A stretch of DNA of 64,000 bases, from assembly GCF_036345255.1 (NCBI RefSeq), contig NZ_CP107783.1, forward strand, positions 8,115,001 to 8,179,000. The letters are read 5' to 3'. The translations under genes were made by a program, and so were the position numbers. This stretch comes from Streptomyces sp. NBC_00569 (lineage in GTDB: Bacteria > Actinomycetota > Actinomycetes > Streptomycetales > Streptomycetaceae). Of this stretch, positions 33,378 to 41,910 are shown piece by piece. The notes below the pieces were generated by a model. It was given only the letters and a program-made list of their open reading frames with translations. It ran no database searches and had not been told where the DNA came from. Position 1 is the first letter of the stretch, and every line of letters starts with the position of its first letter.

Positions 33378-34535
33378 CTAGCGGCGCGCCGTGACCGTTC
33401 CCTCGACGGCGAACAGCTGCTCCTCGACGTGATCCAGCGCGAGCCGCAGCGCCCCGGTCGCCACCGCCGCCTCGCCCAGAACCGACAGGGCCACGCGCGG
33501 CGGACGCAGGCAGTAGCGGGCCAACTCCCGGCGCAGCGGCTCCAGTACGCCGTCCAGGCCGGCCGCCCAGCCGCCCACGACCACCAGCTCCGGGTCCAGG
33601 GCGAGCACCAGCGCCGCCACGTCGTGCACCAGGCGCTGGAGGAACCGGTCGACAGCCGCGCCGGCCCGCTCGTCGCCCTGGCGCGCGAGAGCGAAGACCT
33701 GCGCGACGGCCTGCTCGTCGAGCGGGTGCAGCGGCTCGTCCGTCGTCGAGAGCAGCGTCTCGGGGCGCACCTCGCGTCCCAGGAGGTGCAGCGCGCCGAT
33801 CTCCCCGGCCGCGCCGCCGTACCCGCGGTGCAGCCGACCGCCGATCAGCGCGCCGGCGCCCGGGCTGAGCCCCGCCAGCACGAACACGATGTCGTCGGAC
33901 TCGGTCGCCGCGCCCTTCCAGTGCTCGGCCACCGCCGCCGCGTTCGCGTCATTCTCCACCAGGACGGGGCACTTGAAGGAGCGCCGCAGCCGCTCGCCCA
34001 GCTGCAGCCCCGTCCACTCGGGCAGGGCGGTGCCGAGGCGCACGGTGCCGTCGGCCTCCACGATGCCGGGGCTGCCGACGCCGACCGCCCGCAGCGAGTT
34101 CCGGGCGACGCCCGCGCGGCGCAGCAGGTCCGCGACCGCGGTCCGCAGCCGCTCGAGGCGCTCGTCGGCCGGAGCGGTCTCGTCGACGTCCTTCGCGGCC
34201 GTGCCGAGCACCTTGCCGTCCAGGTCCGACAGGACGGCGGCCACGCGGTGCGGGCCGATCTCCAGACCCAGCAGGTGCCCCGCCTCGGCCCGGAAGCGGA
34301 ACCGTCGCGCGGGCCGCCCCTGGCGCCGCGTCCCGCTGTCGTCGACGGCCGTCTCGACGACGAGCCCCGCCACGATGAGCCCTTCGACGACGCCCTCGAC
34401 CGTGGGCCGGGAAAGCCCGGTGACCCGGGTGATCTCCGTGAGCGTCGCGAGATCCGTGGCGCGCAGGGCATGCAGCACCACCGCGGAGTTGATCCGCCGT
34501 AGCAGGGAAGGGTCCCCGCCGGTCAGCCGCCCCAA
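33378..34535 (-). CDS. ROK family transcriptional regulator
   Basis: 385 residues. N-terminal winged helix (LLRRINSAVVLHALRATDLA, RVTGLSRPTVEGVVEGL) followed by a ROK/ASKHA fold: HLLGLEIGPHRVAAVLSDLD, VGVGSPGIVEADG, and LVENDANAAAVAEHWKG with the catalytic-type Asp. The zinc motif CxCGxxGCxE of ROK kinases and NagC-type repressors is missing: the corresponding stretch YGGAAGEIGALHLLGREV has no Cys. The start is placed at TTG 34535 because GGGAGGA lies 6 bases upstream; an ATG at 34652 would add 39 unlikely residues. Confidence 0.8.
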   Translation of the reverse strand: MGRLTGGDPSLLRRINSAVVLHALRATDLATLTEITRVTGLSRPTVEGVVEGLIVAGLVVETAVDDSGTRRQGRPARRFRFRAEAGHLLGLEIGPHRVAAVLSDLDGKVLGTAAKDVDETAPADERLERLRTAVADLLRRAGVARNSLRAVGVGSPGIVEADGTVRLGTALPEWTGLQLGERLRRSFKCPVLVENDANAAAVAEHWKGAATESDDIVFVLAGLSPGAGALIGGRLHRGYGGAAGEIGALHLLGREVRPETLLSTTDEPLHPLDEQAVAQVFALARQGDERAGAAVDRFLQRLVHDVAALVLALDPELVVVGGWAAGLDGVLEPLRRELARYCLRPPRVALSVLGEAAVATGALRLALDHVEEQLFAVEGTVTARR

Positions 34536-34652
34536 CGTCCGTCCTCCCAGCTCGCGCGTGTTGGGCGGATCGTACTCGCCGCGGCGGACACCGGCGAGCG
34601 CGGGTGCACTTCTGCGTCCCGCGACGGTCAGCCGGGCGGGACCAAGGGGCAC

Positions 34653-35303
34653 TCAGCCGGGCGACACGAAACCGGATTCGTACGCGGCGATGACGGCCTG
34701 CGTCCGGTCCCGCGCGCCGAGCTTGGCGAGGACGGCGCTCACATGCGACTTGACCGTCTCCGTGCCGACGACGAGCCGCTCGGCGATCTCCGCGTTGGAC
34801 AGGCCCCGCGTCATCAGGCGCAGCACGTCCGCCTCCCGCTCCGTGAGCGCGGCGCGGTCCAGCGCCTCGCGTGCCGACCTGTTGCCGTACTCGGCCGCGA
34901 GCCGCCGCACGGCCGCCGGGAACAGCAGGGAATCGCCCTCGGCCACGAGCCGGACCGCGTTCACGATCTCGGCGGGCCGCGACCGCTTCAGCAGGAACCC
35001 GTCGGCACCCGCCCGCAGCGCCCCGTAGACGTACTCGTCGTTCTCGAACGTCGTGATGACCAGGATCTTGGGCGGCTCGGACACACTGCGCAGCACCGCG
35101 CGCGTGGCCTCGATCCCGTCCAGGAGAGGCATGCGCACATCCATGGCGACGACGTCGGGACGCAGCTGCCGGACGAGCGGGATCACCGCGGCGCCGTCGG
35201 CCGCCTCGCCCACGACCTCGATGTCCGGCTGCGCCGAAAGCACGGCGCGCAACCCCGCGCGGACCAGCGGTTCGTCGTCGACGAGGAGCACGGTGAGCGG
35301 CAT
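34653..35303 (-). CDS. NarL/LuxR-type response regulator
   Basis: 216 residues. Receiver domain 1-120 with acidic pocket DDEPLVRAG, phospho-acceptor Asp in DVVAMDVRMPLLDG (about Asp53), and Lys in FLLKRSRP; C-terminal LuxR HTH (LTEREADVLRLMTRGLSNAE, VVGTETVKSHVSAVLAKLGA). Pairs with the sensor kinase 45 bases upstream on the same strand. It also has its own leaderless-type promoter box. The ABC-2 exporter divergent to the kinase is a likely target, as in LiaSR/CseBC-like arrangements. Confidence 0.9.
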   Translation of the reverse strand: MPLTVLLVDDEPLVRAGLRAVLSAQPDIEVVGEAADGAAVIPLVRQLRPDVVAMDVRMPLLDGIEATRAVLRSVSEPPKILVITTFENDEYVYGALRAGADGFLLKRSRPAEIVNAVRLVAEGDSLLFPAAVRRLAAEYGNRSAREALDRAALTEREADVLRLMTRGLSNAEIAERLVVGTETVKSHVSAVLAKLGARDRTQAVIAAYESGFVSPG

Positions 35304-35309
35304 CCGGAC

Positions 35310-35315
35310 AGCCTA
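35310..35315 (-). promoter_or_regulatory. -10 element of response regulator gene (leaderless)
   Basis: TAGGCT on the minus strand, 6 bases before ATG 35303, inside the 45-base gap between kinase and regulator. Confidence 0.4.
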
Positions 35316-35348
35316 GGGGAGCGGTCGGGACGTACGTGAGGACGGGGA

Positions 35349-36581
35349 TCAGCCGAGCGGCAGTTCGACGTGCACCCGCCACTGCCCCTCGTCGGGCCCC
35401 GTCCGCGCCCGGCCGCCGAGGAGCGCCGCCCTCTCCCGGATGCCCCGCAGACCGCTGCCGCTGCCACCGCTGCCTCGGCCGTTCACCGGTGCGCCCGCGG
35501 GAAGCGGATTGCGTACATCGAGCCACAGGCGGGCGTCGTCGACCGTGACGGCGACCCGGATCGGGACGGTCCCCGAGTGGCGCAGCACGTTGGTCAGCGC
35601 CTCCTGGAGGATGCGGTAACCCTCTCTGGAGACGGGACCGGGCACCGTGTCCAGCGCGCCGAGCACCTCCACGTCGACCTCGGCGCCCGAGGCGCGCGCC
35701 GAGTCCAGCAGGCGGTCCGCCTCCGTGAGCGTCGGCCGGCGGCTCGCGGGCTGCCCCGACTCGCGCAGCACCAACAGAACGCGCTCCAGGTCCTCGAGGG
35801 CCGCCCTGCCCGTCTCCTCGATGGCGTCCAGGGCGCGGTCGGTGAAGGCCGGATCGGCGGCCGCCCGCGCCGCGCCGGCCTGCACGACGGCGACGGTCAG
35901 CGCGTGCCCGATGGAGTCGTGGAGTTCGCGGGCGATGCGATTGCGTTCGAGCAGCTGCTCGGTGCGCTCCTCCAGGGCGGCCAGGCGCTCGGCCGCCGAC
36001 GGCCCGAGCAGACCGAGGGCGGCCGAGGCCATCAGGCGCCCGGCGAGCGCGACCAGTCCCAGCAGCACCAGCGGCGGCACCGGCACGAGCAGCGCGTACG
36101 CCCAGCCGTGCCCCGGTACGGGGATGAGGGACTCGGCCTCGACGGGGCCGCCCGACGCGGCGTCCACCAGTTCCAGGGCGAGAGCCATGAGCTGGCCGGT
36201 CACGAACGCGACCGCGCAGCCTGCCCACAGACGCAGCACCAGCCACACCGCGGTCCTGCCCCGGTCGCGCCACGACGCCGACGGCGCCACGGACACCCCC
36301 GCCTCCCGTGGACCCGAACCGCCGTCCACGCGCGCGTGGGCACCGGGAAACAGCATCAGGCGGGCCTGAAGACCCTCGGCCCTGCGCACCACGGGGATCA
36401 CGGCCGCCGCCAGGAGGAGCGGGACCGGAATCAACAGCATCAGGACCCACTGCGCGTACCCCGGCCGGGTGAGCCCCGGGTACACGGCCCCGCACACGAG
36501 GGCGATGATCGCGCCGACGAGGAGGTGCAGCCAGCGGGTGTACGTGACCGCGCGGGTCAGCGGCGCGAGGAGGCGGGACAT
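35349..36581 (-). CDS. NarL-type sensor histidine kinase
   Basis: 410 residues. Four predicted membrane helices in the first 190 residues (LHLLVGAIIALVCGAVYPG; WVLMLLIPVPLLLAAAVIP; LWAGCAVAFVTGQLMALALE; YALLVPVPPLVLLGLVALAG), a HisKA_3 domain with phospho-acceptor His in RELHDSIGHALTVAVVQ (about residue 237) and a HATPase domain (LQEALTNVLRHSG; GSGLRGIRERAALLGG). It has almost no extracellular domain, so an intramembrane signal is inferred. Divergent from the ABC ATPase gene by 108 bases. Confidence 0.9.
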   Translation of the reverse strand: MSRLLAPLTRAVTYTRWLHLLVGAIIALVCGAVYPGLTRPGYAQWVLMLLIPVPLLLAAAVIPVVRRAEGLQARLMLFPGAHARVDGGSGPREAGVSVAPSASWRDRGRTAVWLVLRLWAGCAVAFVTGQLMALALELVDAASGGPVEAESLIPVPGHGWAYALLVPVPPLVLLGLVALAGRLMASAALGLLGPSAAERLAALEERTEQLLERNRIARELHDSIGHALTVAVVQAGAARAAADPAFTDRALDAIEETGRAALEDLERVLLVLRESGQPASRRPTLTEADRLLDSARASGAEVDVEVLGALDTVPGPVSREGYRILQEALTNVLRHSGTVPIRVAVTVDDARLWLDVRNPLPAGAPVNGRGSGGSGSGLRGIRERAALLGGRARTGPDEGQWRVHVELPLG

Positions 36582-36689
36582 GCCGCCATCGTGCCAGCGG
36601 TGCGGGTGCGGACGGCTCCCCCTCATGGGGGAGACGCTCTCCACGCCCGGGGGAGGACCCGGCGGGGGCGCGGCCGGAAGGCTGGAGCC

Positions 36690-37619
36690 ATGACCAGCAT
36701 CGACGTCCAAGAGCTCACCAAGGAGTACGGCACGACCCGCGCGGTGGACCGCCTGACGTTCACCGTCGGGCCCGGCCGGGTCACCGGATTCCTCGGCCCG
36801 AACGGCGCCGGGAAGTCCACCACCATGCGCCTCGTCCTCGGGCTCGACCGGCCCACGTCGGGCACCGCCACACTCGGTGGCCGCCCCTACGCGACGCTCG
36901 GCGAACCCCTGCGCGAGGTCGGCGCCCTCCTCGACGCCCAGGCAGCCCACGGCTCCCGTACCGCCCGCGACCACCTCCGCGTCCTCGCCGCCTCCCACCG
37001 CATCCCGGTACGCAGGGTCGACGAGGTCCTGGAACTCGCCGGCATCGCGGCCGTCGCCGGACGCCGGATCAAGACGTTCTCGCTGGGCATGCGCCAGCGA
37101 CTCGGCATCGCCGCCGCACTCCTCGGAGACCCGCAGGTCGTGATGCTCGACGAGCCGTCCAACGGCCTCGACCCCGAAGGCATCATCTGGATCCGCGAAC
37201 TGATGCGGAGCCTCGCCCGCGAGGGACGCACGGTCCTCGTCTCCAGCCACCTCATGAACGAGACCGCCACCTTCGCCGACCATCTCGTCGTCCTGGGCCG
37301 GGGAAGGCTCCTCGCCGACACCCCGATGCGGGACTTCATCGACGCGCACAGCGAACGGCGCGTCCGCGTCCGCACCACCGACCCCGCGAGCCTGCGTGCC
37401 GCACTTCGCCGCAAGGGTCTCGAAGCCGTGGCAACCGGCGACGGCCGCTGGACCGTCGCCGGGGCACGCGCGGAGGAGATCGGCGCGCTCGCCGCCACCG
37501 GCGGCATCCCCGTCCTCGAACTCGCCGACGAATCCGCCTCCTTGGAGGAGGCCTATCTCGCCCTCACCGCGGGCGCCACCGAGTTCGCGTCCGCCGCGAC
37601 CCCCCTCCAGGAGGCCTGA
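36690..37619 (+). CDS. ABC transporter ATP-binding protein (ABC-2 type exporter)
   Basis: 309 residues. Walker A GPNGAGKSTTM (about residue 37), signature FSLGMRQRLGIA, Walker B VVMLDEPSNGLDP and the switch His in VLVSSHLMNET; a C-terminal extension of about 90 residues as in DrrA/BcrA-type ATPases. Two bases before the permease gene, so an operon. Divergent to the two-component system, which probably controls it; such modules often export antibiotics or respond to cell-envelope stress. Confidence 0.9.
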   Translation: MTSIDVQELTKEYGTTRAVDRLTFTVGPGRVTGFLGPNGAGKSTTMRLVLGLDRPTSGTATLGGRPYATLGEPLREVGALLDAQAAHGSRTARDHLRVLAASHRIPVRRVDEVLELAGIAAVAGRRIKTFSLGMRQRLGIAAALLGDPQVVMLDEPSNGLDPEGIIWIRELMRSLAREGRTVLVSSHLMNETATFADHLVVLGRGRLLADTPMRDFIDAHSERRVRVRTTDPASLRAALRRKGLEAVATGDGRWTVAGARAEEIGALAATGGIPVLELADESASLEEAYLALTAGATEFASAATPLQEA

Positions 37620-37621
37620 CG

Positions 37622-38359
37622 ATGTCGACCACCGCCGTGCTGCGTTCCGAATGGATCAAGGTGAGGTCGGTGCGTGCCAGCGCCGGCTCGCTCGTCGCCA
37701 TTTTCGTCACGACCGTCACCATCAACATCCTGGCCTCCGCCGCGGTCGGGCAGGCCGAGGCCGACAACGAAGGCGCCGACCTCCTCTTCGGAGCCTTCTA
37801 CGCGCTCAACTTCGGCCAGATCGCGGCCATCGCCTTCGGCACGACGGCCGTGTCCTCGGAGTACCTCAACGGCGCCCTGCGCGTCTCCCTCGCCGCGGTC
37901 CCCGACAGGAACCTCCTCTACGCCGCGAAGATGACGGTTGTCGGCGCCCTCGCCGTCATCGCGGGCCAGCTCACCTCGTTCGTCACCTTCCTGTCCGGGC
38001 AGGTGTTCATGGGGTCCTACGCCCTCGGGCTCGGCGATCCGGGCGCGCTGCGCGCCTGCGTCGGAGGCGGCCTCTACCTCGCGCTGATGGCCCTGTTCGC
38101 GGCCGGTCTCACCGTCGTCCTGCGCAGCGCGGTCGCCGTCCTGAGCCTGCTCATCCCGTTCATCCTGATCGTGTCCTTCGTCGTGGGCGACATGGCCGCC
38201 TCCGTCGCCGACTTCCTGCCCGACCACGCCGGACAACAGGTCCTGCACCAGGACCCGGTCGGGACGCTCGGGCCGTGGTCGGGACTCGCCGTCACCGCCG
38301 GGTGGGCGGCGGCCGCGCTCCTCGCCGGCTGGTGGGCGCTGCGCCGCAGGGACGCGTGA
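37622..38359 (+). CDS. ABC-2 type permease subunit
   Basis: 245 residues with six hydrophobic segments (SLVAIFVTTVTINILASAAV; FGQIAAIAFGTTAVSSEYLN; VVGALAVIAGQLTSFVTFLS; GGLYLALMALFAAGLTVVLR; AVAVLSLLIPFILIVSFVVG; LAVTAGWAAAALLAGWWALR). 'SSEYLNGALRVSLAAVPDR' is the typical coupling region of BcrB/NatB-like permeases. Partner of the ATPase directly upstream. Confidence 0.85.
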   Translation: MSTTAVLRSEWIKVRSVRASAGSLVAIFVTTVTINILASAAVGQAEADNEGADLLFGAFYALNFGQIAAIAFGTTAVSSEYLNGALRVSLAAVPDRNLLYAAKMTVVGALAVIAGQLTSFVTFLSGQVFMGSYALGLGDPGALRACVGGGLYLALMALFAAGLTVVLRSAVAVLSLLIPFILIVSFVVGDMAASVADFLPDHAGQQVLHQDPVGTLGPWSGLAVTAGWAAAALLAGWWALRRRDA

Positions 38360-38424
38360 GGGCAGGGGCTCGTAACCGCCGGACGCCCCGCCAAATGTCA
38401 GTGGTGGCCGCTTTACTGGACGCC

Positions 38425-38859
38425 ATGAGCACCGCACAGCATCTCGCGACGATCGACCTGCTGCGCTCCCGTGAGTTCCCCGCGGAGCACGGCAGGTCGG
38501 ACGCGGGCTCCGGCGGACCGGGTTACCACATCGCGGAGTTGGCGACCTGCGACGCGCTCCAGGAGGCGGCCCCCGAGGGCGCCGCTCAGGACCAGTGGAT
38601 CGCCGACCGGGACGGGCTCTCCTCGGTGCTCACCGAGCGCTGGGGGAAGCCGCAGTGGTTCAGCCTGTGGAGCGTCAGCCTGCGCGCGGTCGAGGGCGGC
38701 GAGGACATACCGGAGCCCTGGGCCGCGCTCAGCGCGTACGTGCCGGACGTTCAGGTGTGGCAGGCCGACGGGCGGTGGATCGTACTGGGCATCCCGCTCG
38801 GCGCCGAGGACCTGCCGTTCCGGCTCGTCGCCGCCGTCACGGACGTGGACCCGCCCTGA
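38425..38859 (+). CDS. Conserved hypothetical protein
   Basis: 144 residues, acidic, with no signal peptide or membrane segment. Contains GPGYHIAELATCDALQEAAP and a Trp-rich middle 'QWFSLWSVSLRAV', then 'VQVWQADGRWIVLGIPLG'. I do not recognise a family. ATG 38425 is chosen; the upstream in-frame ATG 38395 would add ten residues including a rare TTA codon (38413-38415) and lacks a ribosome binding site. It follows the ABC permease on the same strand with a 65-base gap. Confidence 0.6.
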   Translation: MSTAQHLATIDLLRSREFPAEHGRSDAGSGGPGYHIAELATCDALQEAAPEGAAQDQWIADRDGLSSVLTERWGKPQWFSLWSVSLRAVEGGEDIPEPWAALSAYVPDVQVWQADGRWIVLGIPLGAEDLPFRLVAAVTDVDPP

Positions 38860-38949
38860 TGACGCGCCTGGACCCGGCATGCGGGAACTGCCGTGCCACC
38901 ATGGGATCTTGGCATCGGATCATGGCACGACCGAGGTGAGGGAGAGCAC

Positions 38950-39756
38950 GTGAGCGAGCAGAGCGGGCAGGAGCCGGGGGAGCGGACCGCGAACCACATC
39001 GCGCACAACGCCCGCGTGTGGAACTACTGGCTCGGCGGCAAGGACCACTACGAGGTGGACCAGCAGGTCGGGGACCAGGTCACCTCCATGTACCCCAGCA
39101 TCGGCGAAGTGGCTCGCGCCGACCGGGCGTTCCTCGGCCGCGCGGTGACCCTCCTCGCCGGCCAGGCAGGCATCCGCCAGTACCTCGACATCGGCACGGG
39201 CCTGCCCACCGCCGAGAACACCCACGAGGTCGCCCAGCGCATCGCCCCCGACTCCCGCGTCGTCTACGTCGACAACGACCCGATCGTGCTCACGCACGCC
39301 CGCGTGCTCCTCACCAGCACGGACGAGGGCGCCACCAGCTATGTGGACGCGGACGCGCGCGACCCCGCGGCCATCCTGCGCGCCGCGTCCGGCACCCTCG
39401 ACCTCGGCCGGCCGGTCGCCGTCATGATGCTCGGCATCCTGAACTTCATCCTCGACACCGCCGAGGCCACGTCCATCGTGCGCCACCTCCTGGACGCGGT
39501 CCCCTCCGGCAGCCACCTCGTGCTCACGCACCCCACGCTGGAACTGGGCGGCGAGGGGAACGAGGCGGCGATGCGCTTCTGGAACGAGAACGCGACGCCG
39601 CCGATCACCGCACGGAGCCGGGCCGAGATCGAGGGCTTCCTCGACGGACTCGACATCCTGGAGCCGGGCCTCGTCTCCTGCGCGCGCTGGCGGACGGACG
39701 GTGCCGACGGGGGGCCGCTCGTCGCCCAGTTCGGTGTCGTGGCCCGCAAGCCCTGA
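38950..39756 (+). CDS. SAM-dependent methyltransferase, Methyltransf_19 (DUF574)
   Basis: 268 residues of the actinobacterial DUF574 family: N-terminal ANHIAHNARVWNYWLGGKDHY, SAM-binding motif I QYLDIGTGLPTAENTHEVA, motif II VVYVDNDPIVLTHARVLL, and VMMLGILNFILD. The family is expanded in Streptomyces, often near WhiJ/BldB-type or XRE genes; substrates are mostly unknown. GTG start at 38950 with AGGGAG upstream at about 38938-38943. Confidence 0.85.
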   Translation: MSEQSGQEPGERTANHIAHNARVWNYWLGGKDHYEVDQQVGDQVTSMYPSIGEVARADRAFLGRAVTLLAGQAGIRQYLDIGTGLPTAENTHEVAQRIAPDSRVVYVDNDPIVLTHARVLLTSTDEGATSYVDADARDPAAILRAASGTLDLGRPVAVMMLGILNFILDTAEATSIVRHLLDAVPSGSHLVLTHPTLELGGEGNEAAMRFWNENATPPITARSRAEIEGFLDGLDILEPGLVSCARWRTDGADGGPLVAQFGVVARKP

Positions 39757-39796
39757 CGAATGCCGTGACGCAAGCCCCGACCCACCACGCGCCGCG

Positions 39797-40366
39797 TCAG
39801 CCGGGGAGCCCCACGCCGTCGTCCTCCGAGGCGGCGGCGCGCAGCCGCCCGTACTCCTCGGCCATCGCCGCCGCCGTCCAATGCGCGTTCAGGCCACTGG
39901 GGTTGGGCAGCGCCCACACCCGGGTCCCGCCGATCATCCGGTCCTGCGGGCCGATCCTCGCCTTCGGCTCCCCGAAGGCCGACCGGTAGGCCGTCACGCC
40001 CACGACCGCGAGCCAGCGCGGCCGCAGCCGCTCCACCTTGGCGGTGAGCAGGCGGCCGCCGTCGCGGTACTCCTGCGCGCTCAGCTCGTCCGCCCGCGCC
40101 GTGGCCCGCGCGACCACGTTCGTGATCCCGAGCCCGTACGACAGGAGTTCCTCCTGCTCGGCGGGGGCCAGAAGGCGGGGCGTGAACCCGGACAGGTGGA
40201 GCACCGGCCAGAAACGGTTGCCGGGGCGCGCGAAGTGGTGGCCGGTCGCCGCTGTCATCAGGCCCGGGTTGATCCCGCAGAAAAGCACGGAGAGGCCGCT
40301 CGCGACCACATCGGGAACGATGCGGTCGCGAGCGGCCTCCAGGTCCGCGGGGGTCAGCCGGGTCAG
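39797..40366 (-). CDS. mug: Mismatch-specific (G/U) DNA glycosylase
   Basis: About 189 residues of the uracil-DNA glycosylase superfamily, Mug type: LFCGINPGLMTAATGHHFAR (active-site GINPG with catalytic Asn), PGNRFWPVLHLSGFT, LGITNVVARATARADELS and the second motif ALPNPSGLNAHW. The family similarity begins at LTPADLEAARDR, before any ATG, GTG or TTG: CTG 40366 overlaps the purB stop (CTGA) and CTG 40357 follows; the first ordinary start is GTG 40309, which would cut about 19 conserved residues. Probably translated by coupling to purB. Confidence 0.75.
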   Translation of the reverse strand: MTRLTPADLEAARDRIVPDVVASGLSVLFCGINPGLMTAATGHHFARPGNRFWPVLHLSGFTPRLLAPAEQEELLSYGLGITNVVARATARADELSAQEYRDGGRLLTAKVERLRPRWLAVVGVTAYRSAFGEPKARIGPQDRMIGGTRVWALPNPSGLNAHWTAAAMAEEYGRLRAAASEDDGVGLPG

Positions 40367-41805
40367 AGGATCGCTCCGGGCGTGTAGCCGGCGGCCTCCG
40401 GGTGCTGCTTGACGATCTCCTCGACGCGCGCGACGACGGTGGCGACCTGGTCGCTGGCCGCACCCGTGAACGACAGCTTGTCGGCCATCAGCTCGTCGAG
40501 CCCGGCACGGTCCAGCGGGATGCGGGAGTCCGCGGCGAGCTTGTCGAGCAGCTCGTTGCGCTCGGCGCCCTGCTCGCGCATGGCGAGGGCCGACGCGACG
40601 GCGTTCTCCTTGATGGCCTCGTGGGCCTCCTCGCGGCCGACGCCCGCCCGCACCGACGCCATCAGGACCTTCGTCGTGGCGAGGAACGGCAGGTAGCGGT
40701 CCAGCTCGCGGGCGACGACGGCCGGGAACGCGCCGAACTCGTCGAGCACGGTCAGGAACGTCTCCAGAAGACCGTCGAGCGCGAAGAACGCGTCCGGCAG
40801 CGCGACGCGGCGCACCACGGAGCAGGAGACGTCGCCCTCGTTCCACTGGTCGCCCGCCAGCTCCCCGGTCATCGACGCGTAGCCGCGCAGGATGACCATG
40901 AGGCCGTTGACGCGCTCGCAGGAGCGGGTGTTCATCTTGTGCGGCATCGCGGACGAGCCGACCTGGCCCGGCTTGAAGCCCTCGGTGACGAGCTCGTGCC
41001 CGGCCATCAGACGGATCGTCTTGGCGGTCGAGGACGGCGCGGCCGCGAGCTGTACGAGCGCGGTGACGACCTCGTAGTCGAGGGAGCGCGGGTAGACCTG
41101 GCCGACCGAGGTGAACGCCTGCGAGAAGCCCAGGTGGCCCGCGATGCGCTGCTCCAGCTCGTCGAGCTTCGCCGCGTCGCCGCCGAGCAGGTCCAGCATG
41201 TCCTGCGCGGTGCCGACGGGGCCCTTGATGCCGCGCAGCGGGTAGCGGGCGAGCAGCTCCTCGACCCGGGCGTACGCGACGAGCAGCTCGTCGGTGGCGG
41301 TCGCGAAGCGCTTGCCGAGGGTCGTGGCCTGCGCCGCGACGTTGTGCGAGCGGCCCGCGATCACCAGCTCGCCGTACTCGCCGGCCAGCTTGCCGAGGCG
41401 CGCGAGGACGGCGACGGCGCGGTCGCGGACCAGCTCGAGGGAGAGGCGGATCTGGAGCTGCTCGACGTTCTCCGTGAGGTCGCGGGACGTCATGCCCTTG
41501 TGGACCTGCTCGTGGCCGGCGAGGGCGTTGAACTCCTCGATGCGGGCCTTCACGTCGTGGCGCGTGACCTTCTCGCGCTCGGCGATGGAGGCCAGGTCGA
41601 CCTGGTCGAGCACGCGCTCGTAGTCGGCGAGAGCGGCGTCCGGCACCTCGATCCCGAGGTCCTTCTGCGCGCGCAGCACGGCGAGCCAGAGCTGACGCTC
41701 CAGCTTCACCTTCTGCTCGGGGGACCAGAGAGTGGCGAGCTCGGCGGAGGCGTAGCGTCCGGCGAGAACATTCGGGATACGGGGCTTTGCAGGCGCAGCA
41801 GTCAC
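40363..41805 (-). CDS. purB: Adenylosuccinate lyase
   Basis: 480 residues of the fumarase/aspartase superfamily. Signature VGSSAMPHKMNTRSCERVNG (about residue 286), catalytic His region in AGRSHNVAAQATTLGKRF, and HEQVHKGMTSRDLTENVEQ. Catalyses SAICAR to AICAR and adenylosuccinate to AMP in purine synthesis. GTG 41805 (VTAAPAKPRIPNVLAGRY) is chosen; TAGAAT 8 bases upstream suggests a leaderless transcript. Its stop overlaps the start of mug. Confidence 0.95.
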   Translation of the reverse strand: MTAAPAKPRIPNVLAGRYASAELATLWSPEQKVKLERQLWLAVLRAQKDLGIEVPDAALADYERVLDQVDLASIAEREKVTRHDVKARIEEFNALAGHEQVHKGMTSRDLTENVEQLQIRLSLELVRDRAVAVLARLGKLAGEYGELVIAGRSHNVAAQATTLGKRFATATDELLVAYARVEELLARYPLRGIKGPVGTAQDMLDLLGGDAAKLDELEQRIAGHLGFSQAFTSVGQVYPRSLDYEVVTALVQLAAAPSSTAKTIRLMAGHELVTEGFKPGQVGSSAMPHKMNTRSCERVNGLMVILRGYASMTGELAGDQWNEGDVSCSVVRRVALPDAFFALDGLLETFLTVLDEFGAFPAVVARELDRYLPFLATTKVLMASVRAGVGREEAHEAIKENAVASALAMREQGAERNELLDKLAADSRIPLDRAGLDELMADKLSFTGAASDQVATVVARVEEIVKQHPEAAGYTPGAIL

Positions 41806-41813
41806 GTGTACGG

Positions 41814-41819
41814 ATTCTA
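41814..41819 (-). promoter_or_regulatory. -10 element of purB (leaderless)
   Basis: TAGAAT on the minus strand, 8 bases before GTG 41805. Confidence 0.5.
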
Positions 41820-41910
41820 CTGGCGATTCGTGCAGGCCAGCGCCAGGGTCCCCTTCGTCGGAAGCTACGAGGGCGGGGCACCCGGCGCGCGCCGCCCCCG
41901 TCACGGCAGG

